Assembly (NCBI RefSeq): GCF_031458255.1 | Contig: NZ_JAVDYC010000001.1 | Location: forward strand, 4,969,001-5,033,000 | DNA length: 64,000 nt | Direction of reading: 5' to 3' | Origin: Catenuloplanes niger | Lineage (GTDB): Bacteria; Actinomycetota; Actinomycetes; Mycobacteriales; Micromonosporaceae | In this document: in pieces, positions 53,265-62,184 of the stretch | How the letters are laid out: the number at the start of each line of letters is the position of its first letter | Position numbering within the stretch: position 1 is the first letter of the stretch | Translations under genes and position numbers: made by a program | The notes under the pieces: generated by a model | Database searches by the model: none | Told to the model about the DNA's origin: nothing | The model's input: the letters and a program-made list of their open reading frames with translations, nothing else

Positions 53265-54245
53265 ATGGGCAGCATCGTCGCGGAGAACCGTAAGAGCCTG
53301 ATGCTCTTCAGCGGCCGGGGTTTCCCGGAACTCGCGCAGGAGATCGGCAAGACCCTCGGGGTCGCGCCGACACCGTCGGACTCGTACGAGTTCGCCAACG
53401 GTGAGATCTTCGTCCGTTTCAATGAGTCGGTGCGCGGATCGGACGCGTTCGTCGTCCAGTCCGTCACCGAGGGCGTCAACCGCTGGGTCATGGAGACCCT
53501 GATCATGGTGGACGCGCTGAAGCGAGGTTCGGCCAAGCGGATCACCGTGGTCCTGCCGTTCTACCCGTACGCGCGGCAGGACAAGAAGCACCGCGGCCGC
53601 GAGCCGATCTCCGCGCGGCTGGTGGCCGACCTGCTGAAGACCGCGGGCGCGAACCGGATCCTGACCGTGGACCTGCACACCGCGCAGATCCAGGGCTTCT
53701 TCGACGGGCCGGTCGACCACCTGTTCGCGATGGACACGCTGGCGTCGTACGTCGAGCAGAAGTACAAGGGCCGGCCGATGACCGTGGTCGCGCCGGACTC
53801 CGGCCGGGTGCGCGTCGCGGAGCGCTGGACGGACCGGCTGGGCGGCTGCCCGCTGGCGTTCATCCACAAGACCCGCGACCCGCTGAAGCCGAACCAGGTG
53901 GTGGCGAACCGCGTGGTCGGTGACGTCGAGGGCCGGGTCTGCCTGATCGTCGACGACATGATCGACACGGGTGGCACGATCGCCAAGGCCGCGGACATCC
54001 TGCACGACCAGGGCGCGGCGGACATCGTGGTCGCGGCGACCCACGCGCTGCTGTCCGACCCGGCCACCGAGCGGCTGAAGAACGGCCCGATCAGCGAGAT
54101 CGTCATCACGAACACGCTGCCGTTGCCGCCGGAGAAGACGCTCGACAAGATCACCGTGCTGTCCATCGCGCCGCTGCTGGCGCGCGCGATCCGCGAGGTC
54201 TTCGACGACGGCTCGGTGACGACGCTGTTCGGTGGCCTTTCCTAG
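53265..54245 (+). CDS. prs: ribose-phosphate diphosphokinase (PRPP synthetase)
   Basis: 326-aa enzyme that makes PRPP from ribose-5-phosphate and ATP. Landmarks are SLMLFSGRGFPELAQEIGKT, flexible-loop Arg/Lys in PFYPYARQDKKHRGREPISA, metal-binding VDLHTAQIQGFFDGPVDHL, and the PRPP loop VCLIVDDMIDTGGTIAKAA. ATG 53265 is preferred (GGGGAG 11-16 nt before; family N-terminus MGSIVAENRK). The glmU-prs-rplY-pth order is a conserved actinobacterial block. Confidence 0.94.
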   Translation: MGSIVAENRKSLMLFSGRGFPELAQEIGKTLGVAPTPSDSYEFANGEIFVRFNESVRGSDAFVVQSVTEGVNRWVMETLIMVDALKRGSAKRITVVLPFYPYARQDKKHRGREPISARLVADLLKTAGANRILTVDLHTAQIQGFFDGPVDHLFAMDTLASYVEQKYKGRPMTVVAPDSGRVRVAERWTDRLGGCPLAFIHKTRDPLKPNQVVANRVVGDVEGRVCLIVDDMIDTGGTIAKAADILHDQGAADIVVAATHALLSDPATERLKNGPISEIVITNTLPLPPEKTLDKITVLSIAPLLARAIREVFDDGSVTTLFGGLS

Positions 54246-54317
54246 GCTTTGGCCCTTTTTCCTGGCTAAAACCCTCCGCCGGTTGTGGCGGATGGTGTGA
54301 ACTGACCTCCGGTAGGA

Positions 54318-54349
54318 CTGTCGCCGGTCGGGCTCCCGACCGGCGACAG
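54318..54349 (+). terminator. hairpin after prs
   Basis: Perfect 14-bp stem CTGTCGCCGGTCGG/CCGACCGGCGACAG with a 4-nt loop, 72 nt after the prs stop. The rest of the gap to rplY (54350-54647) shows no coding frame and presumably holds the rplY promoter. Confidence 0.6.
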
Positions 54350-54647
54350 GGCGTTCGTGCGCACGGCGCTGAGCAGCCGGAGGGTGCGGAGCAGCGGGGG
54401 TCACGTCGGGGTGGCGAAACGCCGTGGGTAAACTGGTCAGGTTGCCACGGCGAGGGTGCCCTGCGGGCCGATGCTGACGAAGCACTGGCCGCATGGAGGC
54501 ATCGTGATCGACGCGGTGTTCTGGGCCCTTTCTGAGCCCCGGGCCCGTGCCCAGCGCGCCTCTCGCCCGGCACCGCAGCCACTTCATCCGGTCATGATCG
54601 GGTGAGCATCGCACACGAGCCCGACGAAAGCATCAGGAGTTACTTCC

Positions 54648-55262
54648 GTGTCCGAGGTAAAGATCAGCGCCGAGCTTCGCACCGAGTTCGGCAAGGGCGG
54701 CGCCCGCCGTACCCGCCGCGCCGGCAAGGTCCCCGCCGTGCTGTACGGGCACGGCGAGAAGCCGCAGCACATCGCGCTCCCCGCCCGTGAGTTCGCCGCC
54801 GCCATCCGGCACGGTGGCGCCAACCAGATCTTCGCGATCGACATCTCGGGCGGCAGCCCGATCCTGGCGCTGGCCAAGGCGATCCAGCGCGACCCGATCA
54901 AGGACACGTTCGAGCACATCGACCTGCTCATCGTGAAGCGCGGCGAGAAGGTCACCGTCGACATCCCGGTCACGCTGACCGGTGAGGCCGCGAAGAACAC
55001 GCTCATCGTGCACGAGAGCGACACGCTCTCCGTCTCCGCCGAGGCGCTGCACCTGCCGGACGCGCTGGAGGTCTCGATCGAGGGCCTCGAGGCCGGCTCG
55101 CAGATCACCGCCGGCGACATCCCGCTGCCGAAGGGCACCGAGCTCGTCGCGGACCCGGCGCAGGTCATCGCGCTGATCTCCGCCGCGCCGACCGCGGCCG
55201 ACCTGGAGGGCGACTCCGCCGAGGCCGAGGCTGCGGCCGAGTCGGCCGAGGCCGCCGAGTAA
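54648..55262 (+). CDS. rplY: 50S ribosomal protein L25/general stress protein Ctc
   Basis: 204-aa long form: a 5S rRNA-binding L25 domain (about 1-90: ISAELRTEFGKGGARRTRRA, VPAVLYGHGEKPQHIALPAR) and a C-terminal TL5/Ctc beta domain (about 95-185). An Ala/Glu-rich tail ends the protein. GTG 54648 after AGGAGTTACTTCC. Confidence 0.95.
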   Translation: MSEVKISAELRTEFGKGGARRTRRAGKVPAVLYGHGEKPQHIALPAREFAAAIRHGGANQIFAIDISGGSPILALAKAIQRDPIKDTFEHIDLLIVKRGEKVTVDIPVTLTGEAAKNTLIVHESDTLSVSAEALHLPDALEVSIEGLEAGSQITAGDIPLPKGTELVADPAQVIALISAAPTAADLEGDSAEAEAAAESAEAAE

Positions 55263-55294
55263 GACCCTTCGCTTTCGTCGCGAGCCATGTGAGG

Positions 55295-55326
55295 CGCCCG
55301 CTCCCCGCGTTCCGCGGGAGCGGGCG
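55295..55326 (+). terminator. terminator after rplY
   Basis: CGCCCGCTCC(C)CCGCG/CGCGGGAGCGGGCG hairpin with one bulged C and a 3-nt loop, followed by TTT; 33 nt after the stop. Confidence 0.6.
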
Positions 55327-55346
55327 TTTCCGCCTGAGAGGGAGTC

Positions 55347-55949
55347 ATGTCGGACCAGGTCGCCATCGACGACGCGCCGTGGCTGATCGTGGGCCTCGGT
55401 AACCCCGGCAAGGAGTACGCGGGAAACCGGCACAACGTCGGTTTCATGGTCGCCGAGCTGCTGGCGAGGCGGGTGAGCGGGAAGTTCGGCCGGCACCGGC
55501 GCGCGGTGGCGGACGTCGCCGAGGGGCGCCTCGGCATCGGCGGCCCGCGGCTGGTGCTGGCGAAGCCGCTGACCTACATGAACCTCTCCGGCGGGCCGAC
55601 GGCCGCGCTGGCGCAGTTCTACAAGATCCCGGTAGAGCACGTGATCGCGGTGCACGACGAGCTGGACATCCCGTTCGGCGAGCTGAGGGCGAAGCGCGGC
55701 GGCGGCGAGGGCGGCCACAACGGGCTGCGCTCGATCTCGAAGTCGCTGGCCACCAAGGAGTACGCGCGGGTGCGGTTCGGCGTGGGCCGCCCGCCCGGCC
55801 GGCAGGACCCGGCCGACTACGTGCTCTCCGACTTCTCCGGGGCCGAGCGCAAGGAGCTGGAGTTCCTGGTCGACCGCGCGGCCGACTTCACCGAGATGAT
55901 CGTCGAAAAGGGCCTGGAACCCGCGCAGAACTACTACCACGGCCGCTGA
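55347..55949 (+). CDS. pth: peptidyl-tRNA hydrolase
   Basis: 200-aa enzyme that recycles peptidyl-tRNA. [20 protein letters not shown] carries the catalytic His; [40 protein letters not shown] and [20 protein letters not shown] are the substrate sites. ATG 55347 after GAGAGGGAGTC. Sits directly behind rplY, as in most bacteria. Confidence 0.95.
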   Translation: MSDQVAIDDAPWLIVGLGNPGKEYAGNRHNVGFMVAELLARRVSGKFGRHRRAVADVAEGRLGIGGPRLVLAKPLTYMNLSGGPTAALAQFYKIPVEHVIAVHDELDIPFGELRAKRGGGEGGHNGLRSISKSLATKEYARVRFGVGRPPGRQDPADYVLSDFSGAERKELEFLVDRAADFTEMIVEKGLEPAQNYYHGR

Positions 55950-56072
55950 ACTCTGATATTTCGTCCCTTTTACCCCCTAACGTAGCCGTGACGCCGCCGG
56001 GTGATCAGGAGTTGGTCACCTGGGCGGGCCGGTAGCGCCGGCCCGTCATGCAGGCTGCGGGGGTGAGGCACG

Positions 56073-57839
56073 GTGGAGCAGGGGCGGGTGCGCGACGCGG
56101 ACGCCACCTGGCCGGTGCTCTATCGGGTCACCCCGGACGGCATCCTGGTCGAGGAGGTCCATCCCCCGGACGCCCCGAGCCCGGTGCCGGCCGCGCCGCC
56201 CCGGCAGCCCGCGAGACCGCACCCCGGCGGGACCCGGCCCGCGGGTCCCCGTCCGGGCGGGCCCCGGCCGATCGACTGGCCGGACTGGGACGACCCGGCC
56301 GCCACCGTGTCGATGGAACGGATCCAGGCCGAGTTCGACCGCACGGTCGCGCCGGTCAGCCCGGTCTCGGACGCGCCGGCGGCCGCATCCGAACGGCAGC
56401 GGCGGCCGCTGCGCCGCACGCCCGGCCGGCACGCCGCGGCCTCCCGGCGGTACGGCTGGGAGGGCCGCTACGTACGGCGGCTGCTCGGCGCGGACCTGAT
56501 CGTCGGCGTGCTGGCCGGCGCACTCGCGTTCGGGCTGCGCTTCGGCCAGGTGGTCACGGCCCGCAACTGGGTCTACGCGCTGCTCTCCGTGCTGCTGCCG
56601 ATCGCGTTGATCGCGGTGCTGGCGCTCGGCCGCTGCTACGAGCGGCGCTTCCTCTACGTCGGCATCGACGAGTACCAACGGGTGATCCGGGCCGGGCTCG
56701 GGCTGACCGCGGCGGCCGCGATCGTCTCGTACGCGCTGGAGCTGCCGCTGGCCCGCTCGTACGTGCTGATGGCGCTGCCGGTCGCCACCGCGGCCACCGT
56801 CTCGGTCCGCTTCCTGCTGCGCCGGCGCCTGCACCTGGCGCGTACCCGCGGGCAGTGCCTGCGCCGGGTGATCCTGGTCGGCCACGAGCTCGCCGTGATC
56901 CACATGAGCCGTCAGCTGCGGCGCGAGCGCTACCACGGGTACGAGGTGGTCGGCGCGTGCCTGCCGCCGCGGCACGACGGCGCGGTCGGGCTGCCGGTCT
57001 ACGGCACGTTCGACGACGTCGCCGAGGCGGTGGACGCGGCGTCCGCCGACACCGTGATCGTGCTCAGCTGCCCGGAGCTGGACGGGCAGGCGCTGCGCCG
57101 GCTGGCCTGGCGGCTGGAACGCAACGAGGCCGACCTGATCGTGGCCAGCGCGCTGATCGACGTGGCCGGTTCGCGGACCACGGTCCGGCCGGTGGACGGG
57201 CTGCCGATGCTGCACGTGGAGCACCCGCGGCTGGACGGCGCCACCCGGGTGGTGAAGGAGATCGTCGACCGGGCCGGCGCGGCCGTGCTGCTCCTGCTGA
57301 GCGCGCCGCTGCTGCTTGCGCTGGCCGCCGCGGTGCGCCTCGGTTCGGCCGGGCCGGTACTCTTCCGGCAGGTCCGGGTGGGGCGGGACGGGCGCGAGTT
57401 CGTCATGTACAAGTTCCGCAGCATGTACCCGGACGCGGAGGCCCGGCTCGCCGAGCTGCGCCACCTCAACGAGCACGACGGCGTGCTCTTCAAGATCCGT
57501 GACGATCCCCGGGTCACGCCGGCCGGCCGCTGGCTGCGCCGGCTCTCCCTGGACGAGCTCCCGCAGCTGCTGAACGTGCTGCGCGGGGAGATGTCGCTGG
57601 TGGGGCCGCGGCCACCGTTGCCGGCCGAGGTCGCCGCGTACCCGGACGACGCCCGCCGCCGGCTGGTCGTCAAGCCGGGGATGACCGGACTGTGGCAGGT
57701 CTCCGGCCGCTCGGACCTCACCTGGGACGAGGCCGTGCGACTGGACCTGAGTTACGTGGAGAATTGGTCACTGTCACTGGATCTGACGATCCTGCTGCGT
57801 ACGGTGGCCGTGGTGGCCCGCTCCTCCGGCGCCTACTGA
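56073..57839 (+). CDS. polyprenyl-phosphate hexose-1-phosphate transferase (WbaP/CpsE type)
   Basis: 588-aa initiating glycosyltransferase of exopolysaccharide or capsule synthesis. It transfers a sugar-1-phosphate from a UDP-sugar to undecaprenyl phosphate. A Pro-rich cytoplasmic N-terminus (about 1-130) leads to four helices (about 140-250), a CoA-binding-like domain (about 265-390) and a fifth hydrophobic segment. The catalytic bac_transf domain follows with KFRSMYPDAEARL, LDELPQLLNVLRGEMSLVGP and LVVKPGMTGLWQVSGRSDLT. GTG 56073 follows GGTGAGGCACG. No other polymer genes are adjacent; it may serve either of the two glycan operons upstream in the window or a distant one. Confidence 0.9.
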   Translation: MEQGRVRDADATWPVLYRVTPDGILVEEVHPPDAPSPVPAAPPRQPARPHPGGTRPAGPRPGGPRPIDWPDWDDPAATVSMERIQAEFDRTVAPVSPVSDAPAAASERQRRPLRRTPGRHAAASRRYGWEGRYVRRLLGADLIVGVLAGALAFGLRFGQVVTARNWVYALLSVLLPIALIAVLALGRCYERRFLYVGIDEYQRVIRAGLGLTAAAAIVSYALELPLARSYVLMALPVATAATVSVRFLLRRRLHLARTRGQCLRRVILVGHELAVIHMSRQLRRERYHGYEVVGACLPPRHDGAVGLPVYGTFDDVAEAVDAASADTVIVLSCPELDGQALRRLAWRLERNEADLIVASALIDVAGSRTTVRPVDGLPMLHVEHPRLDGATRVVKEIVDRAGAAVLLLLSAPLLLALAAAVRLGSAGPVLFRQVRVGRDGREFVMYKFRSMYPDAEARLAELRHLNEHDGVLFKIRDDPRVTPAGRWLRRLSLDELPQLLNVLRGEMSLVGPRPPLPAEVAAYPDDARRRLVVKPGMTGLWQVSGRSDLTWDEAVRLDLSYVENWSLSLDLTILLRTVAVVARSSGAY

Positions 57840-57879
57840 ACGGCGCCCGGCAGGGGCATCGAGGCGATGGGACTGAGGC

Positions 57880-58713
57880 ATGGGTGAGAGTCAGGGCGGC
57901 GAGAGCCCGCCGGTCATCGACGGGGCGTTCGCCCGGTGGCTGGCCGGTCGCGCCGGTCAGCTGCTGATGGAGGTGCGCGCGGAGGTCGGGCACGACGACC
58001 CGGCCGCGCTCAAGGCGGCCGGGGACAAGCGTGCCCACGACTTCCTGATGTCGGAGCTGGCCCGGCACCGGCCGGCCGACGCGGTGCTGTCCGAGGAGCA
58101 GCAGGACGCGCGCGGTGTGCTGGCCGGTGACGGCACCCGGCTGGACGCGAGCCGGGTGTGGATCATCGACCCGCTGGACGGTACGCGGGAGTTCTCCGAG
58201 GAGGGCCGTACGGACTGGGCCGTGCACGTGGCGCTGTGGGGTGCCGGGTGCGCGCACCCGAACCGGCTGGCCGCGGGCGCGGTGGCGCTGCCGGCCCAGC
58301 ACCGGGTGATCGCCACGGACCACCCGCCGGCGTACCCGCCGATGCCGGTCGCGTCCGCCACCGGCGGGAAGCTGCGGCTGGCCGCGAGCCGGTCCCGCCC
58401 GCCCGCGTTCCTCAGCGCGCTGGCCGAGGAGATCGGCGCGGAGCTGGTCCCGATGGGGTCGGCCGGCGCCAAGATCGCGGCGGTGATCGGCGGCGAGGTG
58501 GACGCGTACGTGCACGCGGGCGGCCAGTACGAGTGGGACTCGGCCGCGCCGGTGGCTGTGGCCACGGCCACCGGCCTGCACGCTAGCCGGGTCGATGGTT
58601 CTGCGCTGGAATATAACGGCGCGAATCCCCGCCTTCCTGACCTGGTCGTCTGCCGCAAGGATCTCGCTCCTCGGTTGCTTTCTGCACTCCGCGGGCACTT
58701 GCAGGTACCGTGA
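57880..58713 (+). CDS. cysQ: 3'(2'),5'-bisphosphate nucleotidase, CysQ-like
   Basis: 277-aa lithium-sensitive phosphatase of the inositol monophosphatase superfamily that hydrolyses PAP from sulfate assimilation. Metal-binding motifs are Glu in LSEEQQDARG and WIIDPLDGTREFSEEGRTDW; the late motif is GGQYEWDSAAPVAVATATGL. ATG 57880 (TGAGGC before it). It precedes cysD-cysN by 58 nt in the same direction, so it works in the same pathway. Confidence 0.9.
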   Translation: MGESQGGESPPVIDGAFARWLAGRAGQLLMEVRAEVGHDDPAALKAAGDKRAHDFLMSELARHRPADAVLSEEQQDARGVLAGDGTRLDASRVWIIDPLDGTREFSEEGRTDWAVHVALWGAGCAHPNRLAAGAVALPAQHRVIATDHPPAYPPMPVASATGGKLRLAASRSRPPAFLSALAEEIGAELVPMGSAGAKIAAVIGGEVDAYVHAGGQYEWDSAAPVAVATATGLHASRVDGSALEYNGANPRLPDLVVCRKDLAPRLLSALRGHLQVP

Positions 58714-58771
58714 TGGACAGCTTTCAGCACTTGACCAACCGGCTTAGTCGGGAATTGGAGTTGGCTCGGGA

Positions 58772-59680
58772 ATGACCTCACCTACTTACCGGGTGTCGCA
58801 TCTTGACGCCCTCGAAGCGGAGAGCATCTTCGTGATGCGCGAGGTGGTCGCCGAGTTCGAGCGCCCGGCGCTGCTCTTCTCCGGGGGCAAGGACTCGATC
58901 GTGATGCTGCGCCTCGCGGAGAAGGCGTTCGCGCCCGCGCGCATCCCGTTCCCGGTGATGCACGTGGACACCGGCCACAACTTCCCCGAGGTCCTGGCGT
59001 ACCGGGACCGCCGGGTCGCGCAGCTCGGGCTGAACCTGGTGGTCGCGTCCGTGCAGGAGGCGATCGACTCGGGCACGGTCCGCGAGCCGGCCGACGGCAC
59101 CCGCAACCGCATCCAGACGCCGGTGCTGCTGGCCGCGCAGGAGAAGTACCGGTTCGACGCGCTGTTCGGCGGCGCCCGCCGGGACGAGGAGAAGGCGCGC
59201 GCCAAGGAGCGGGTCTTCTCGTTCCGCGACGACTTCGGCCAGTGGGACCCGAAGAACCAGCGCCCGGAGCTGTGGTCGCTCTACAACGGCCGGCACCAGC
59301 CCGGCGAGTCGATCCGGGTGTTCCCGCTGTCCAACTGGACCGAGCTGGACATCTGGCGGTACATCGAACGCGAGCGGATCGAGCTCCCGTCGATCTACTA
59401 CGCGCACGACCGGGACGTGGTGGTCCGCGACGGCATGCTCTACGCGGTGAACGAGTACCTGCGGGCCCGGGAGGGCGAGGAGATCGTCACCAAGCGGGTG
59501 CGGTACCGGACCGTCGGCGACGCGTCGCTGACCGCGGCCGTGGAGTCGGACGCGGACACGGTGCAGAAGGTGATCGCGGAGGTCGCGGCCACCCGGCTGA
59601 CCGAGCGCGGCGCGACCCGCGGCGACGACCGGGTCAGCGAGGCCTCGATGGAAGACCGCAAGCGGGAAGGCTACTTCTAG
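58772..59680 (+). CDS. cysD: sulfate adenylyltransferase subunit 2
   Basis: 302-aa PP-loop ATP sulfurylase subunit that makes APS from sulfate and ATP. The P-loop is LLFSGGKDSIVMLRLAEKAF, with HVDTGHNFPEVLAYRDRRVA, FGGARRDEEKARAKERVFSF and FPLSNWTELDIWRYIERERI. ATG 58772. Three bases separate its stop from cysN. Complete length. Confidence 0.95.
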   Translation: MTSPTYRVSHLDALEAESIFVMREVVAEFERPALLFSGGKDSIVMLRLAEKAFAPARIPFPVMHVDTGHNFPEVLAYRDRRVAQLGLNLVVASVQEAIDSGTVREPADGTRNRIQTPVLLAAQEKYRFDALFGGARRDEEKARAKERVFSFRDDFGQWDPKNQRPELWSLYNGRHQPGESIRVFPLSNWTELDIWRYIERERIELPSIYYAHDRDVVVRDGMLYAVNEYLRAREGEEIVTKRVRYRTVGDASLTAAVESDADTVQKVIAEVAATRLTERGATRGDDRVSEASMEDRKREGYF

Positions 59681-59683
59681 ATC

Positions 59684-60976
59684 ATGACTGCACCTGCTCC
59701 GGTGGCGGACGACTCGCGCACCGTGGACCTGCTCCGCTTCGCCACCGCCGGCTCGGTGGACGACGGAAAGTCCACGCTGATCGGCCGCCTGCTCTACGAC
59801 ACCAAGTCGCTCTTCACCGACCAGCTGGCGGCCGTCGAGGCGGTCTCCGCGGCACGCGGCGACGAGTACACCAACCTGGCGCTGCTCACCGACGGCCTGC
59901 GGGCCGAGCGGGAGCAGGGCATCACGATCGACGTCGCGTACCGGTACTTCTCCACGCCGCGGCGGAAGTTCATCATCGCGGACACCCCGGGGCACATCCA
60001 GTACACCCGCAACATGGTGACCGGCGCGTCCACGGCGGACCTCGCGCTGATCCTGGTGGACGCGCGCAAGGGCCTGGTCGAGCAGTCCCGGCGGCACGCG
60101 TTCCTCTGCTCGCTGCTGCGCGTGCCGCACCTGGTCCTGTGCGTGAACAAGATGGACCTGGTCGACTGGGACCAGGCGGTCTACGACCGGATCGCGGACG
60201 AGTTCACCTCGTTCGCGGCCAAGCTGGACGCGCCGGACCTCTCGGTCATCCCGATCTCCGCGCTGCACGGCGACAACATCGTCACCCGGTCCGAGAAGAC
60301 GCCGTGGTACGACGGGCCGTCGCTGCTGCACCACCTGGAGCGGGTGCACATCGCGTCCGACCGGAACCTGGTCGACGTGCGGTTCCCGGTGCAGTACGTG
60401 ATCCGCCCGCAGTCCACCACGGTCACCGACTACCGCGGCTACGCCGGTCAGGTCGCGTCCGGCGTGCTCAAGCCGGGCGACGACGTGATGGTGCTGCCGT
60501 CCGGGCTCACCTCGAAGATCGCCTCGATCGACACCGCGGACGGGCCGATCGCGCAGGCGTTCCCGCCGATGTCCGTGACGGTGCGGCTGGAGGACGAGAT
60601 CGACATCTCGCGCGGCGACATGATCTGCCGGCCGCACAACCAGCCGAGCCCGGCCCAGGACATCGAGGCCATGATCTGCTGGATGGACGAGTCGCGGCCG
60701 CTGACCGTGGGCGGGAAGTACACGATCAAGCACACCACCCGGACCGCGCGGGCCGTGGTGCGCGGGCTGCAGTACCAGATCGACGTGAACACGCTGCACC
60801 GCAACGAGGGCGCGACCGAGCTGCGGCTGAACGAGATCGGCCGGGTCCGGCTGCGCACCACGGTGCCGCTGCTCGCGGACGAGTACCGCCGCAACCGCAC
60901 CACCGGCGGCTTCATCCTGATCGACGAGACCACGAACCGCACGGTCGGCGCCGGCATCATCCGCGAGGCGAGCTGA
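59684..60976 (+). CDS. cysN: sulfate adenylyltransferase subunit 1 (GTPase)
   Basis: 430-aa elongation-factor-like GTPase that drives APS formation by CysD. G1 is ATAGSVDDGKSTLIGRLLYD, G3 DTPGHIQYTRNM, G4 NKMDLVD; two beta-barrel domains follow. It ends without the APS kinase (CysC) domain found in fused CysNC proteins, so the APS branch must be completed by a separate enzyme outside the window. Confidence 0.95.
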   Translation: MTAPAPVADDSRTVDLLRFATAGSVDDGKSTLIGRLLYDTKSLFTDQLAAVEAVSAARGDEYTNLALLTDGLRAEREQGITIDVAYRYFSTPRRKFIIADTPGHIQYTRNMVTGASTADLALILVDARKGLVEQSRRHAFLCSLLRVPHLVLCVNKMDLVDWDQAVYDRIADEFTSFAAKLDAPDLSVIPISALHGDNIVTRSEKTPWYDGPSLLHHLERVHIASDRNLVDVRFPVQYVIRPQSTTVTDYRGYAGQVASGVLKPGDDVMVLPSGLTSKIASIDTADGPIAQAFPPMSVTVRLEDEIDISRGDMICRPHNQPSPAQDIEAMICWMDESRPLTVGGKYTIKHTTRTARAVVRGLQYQIDVNTLHRNEGATELRLNEIGRVRLRTTVPLLADEYRRNRTTGGFILIDETTNRTVGAGIIREAS

Positions 60977-60992
60977 CGCTGCGGCGACAGAA

Positions 60993-61019
60993 GGGGCCGC
61001 CGTCCCCGGCGGCCCCTTT
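60993..61019 (+). terminator. intrinsic terminator after cysN
   Basis: GGGGCCGCC/GGCGGCCCC 9-bp stem with a 6-nt loop, then TTT; 16 nt after the cysN stop. Confidence 0.75.
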
Positions 61020-61045
61020 CTCGTACCGTCGAATGTTTGAATGTG

Positions 61046-61078
61046 TTGACTCTTGAGCGATTGTGGTGGAACTATGAT
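61046..61078 (+). promoter_or_regulatory. probable galE-galK promoter
   Basis: TTGACT (61046-61051) and AACTAT (61070-61075) with 18-nt spacing; TATGAT (61073-61078) is an alternative -10. The region is AT-richer and repeats TGTTTGA/TGTTGAC-like words just upstream, as in DeoR/GalR-type sites. Confidence 0.45.
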
Positions 61079-61109
61079 CGGTGACAACACGACTTAGGAG
61101 GCCACGGAC

Positions 61110-62087
61110 GTGAAATTGCTCGTCACCGGCGGTGCCGGATACATCGGCAGTGTGGTCAGCCGGCTGCTGCTGGACGCCGGGCACGAGGTGACCGTCCTCG
61201 ACAGCCTGATCACCGGGCACGCGGAGTCGGTCGCGCCGGACGCGACGTTCGTCGAGGCCGACATCAAGGACGCGGCCACCGTGCTCACGCCGGGCGCCGG
61301 GTTCGACGGCGTGCTGCACTTCGCCGGGCTGATCGCGGCCGGTGAGTCGATGGCCAAGCCGGAGCTGTACTGGCAGCAGAACGTGGTGCACTCGCTGGCC
61401 CTGCTGGACGCGGTGCGCGCGGCCGGCGTGCCCCGGTTCGTCTTCTCCTCGACCGCGGCCTGCTACGGCAACCCGACCGAGATCCCGATCACCGAGAGCG
61501 CGGTGACGCTGCCGACCAGTACGTACGGTGCGACCAAGCTGGCGTTCGACATGGCGCTCACCTCGGAGGCGTTCGCGCACCGGCTGGGCGTCACGTCGCT
61601 GCGCTACTTCAACGTGGCCGGCGCCTACATCCGCGACGACCGGGCGATCGGCGAGCGGCACGACCCGGAGACGCACCTGATCCCGATCGCGCTGCAGGTC
61701 GCGGCCGGCAAGCGGGAGAAGCTGACGCTCTTCGGCGACGACTACCCGACGCCGGACGGCACCTGCGTGCGCGACTACATCCACGTCGAGGACCTGGCCC
61801 GCGCGCACCTGCTGGCGCTGGAGACGTCGAAGCCGGGCGAGCACCGGTTCTACAACCTCGGCAACGGCCAGGGCTTCTCCAACCGTGAGGTGGCCGAGGC
61901 GGTCCGCGAGGTCACCGGCGCCGAGCTGCCGGTCGAGGTCGCGCCGCGCCGCGACGGCGACCCGGCGACCCTGGTCGCGTCGTCCGCGAAGGCGCGCGCC
62001 GAACTGGGGTGGGTCCCGGCCAAGCCGACGCTGCAGGCGATGATCGGTGACGCTTGGACCTTCTACCGGGAGCACGTGGCGGCATGA
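61110..62087 (+). CDS. galE: UDP-glucose 4-epimerase
   Basis: 325-aa short-chain dehydrogenase/reductase that interconverts UDP-galactose and UDP-glucose. N-terminal NAD motif VTGGAGYIGSVVSRLLLDAG, catalytic Ser in FSSTAACYGN and Tyr-Lys in TSTYGATKLAFD, plus HVEDLARAHLLAL. GTG 61110 after TTAGGAGGCCACGGAC. Its stop overlaps a repeat-borne ATG (62084). Forms an operon with galK (Leloir pathway); galT is not adjacent. Confidence 0.94.
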   Translation: MKLLVTGGAGYIGSVVSRLLLDAGHEVTVLDSLITGHAESVAPDATFVEADIKDAATVLTPGAGFDGVLHFAGLIAAGESMAKPELYWQQNVVHSLALLDAVRAAGVPRFVFSSTAACYGNPTEIPITESAVTLPTSTYGATKLAFDMALTSEAFAHRLGVTSLRYFNVAGAYIRDDRAIGERHDPETHLIPIALQVAAGKREKLTLFGDDYPTPDGTCVRDYIHVEDLARAHLLALETSKPGEHRFYNLGNGQGFSNREVAEAVREVTGAELPVEVAPRRDGDPATLVASSAKARAELGWVPAKPTLQAMIGDAWTFYREHVAA

Positions 62088-62184
62088 GTGAGCTTGCGAA
62101 CGAATCGGCCAGCTCAGGGCCCGACGAATGTCGTCGGGGGAGCGAAGCGGAGGAGACGGCATGAGTGAGCTTGCGAACGAATCG
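62080..62184 (+). repeat. duplicated 28-bp REP-like repeat between galE and galK, with a 26-codon ORF
   Basis: Two exact 28-bp direct copies (62080-62107 and 62157-62184), each containing ATGAGTGAGCTTGCGAACGA, 77 bp apart. Between them a CCCGACGA/TCGTCGGGG hairpin (about 62120-62138) and GGAGCGAAGCG. Copy 1 starts a 26-codon ORF (62084-62164) that overlaps the galE stop and the galK start by ATGA. Copy 2 encodes the first eight residues of GalK (MSELANES). Similar GGAGCGAAGCG sequence flanks the hairpin at 22226-22278. Confidence 0.75.
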
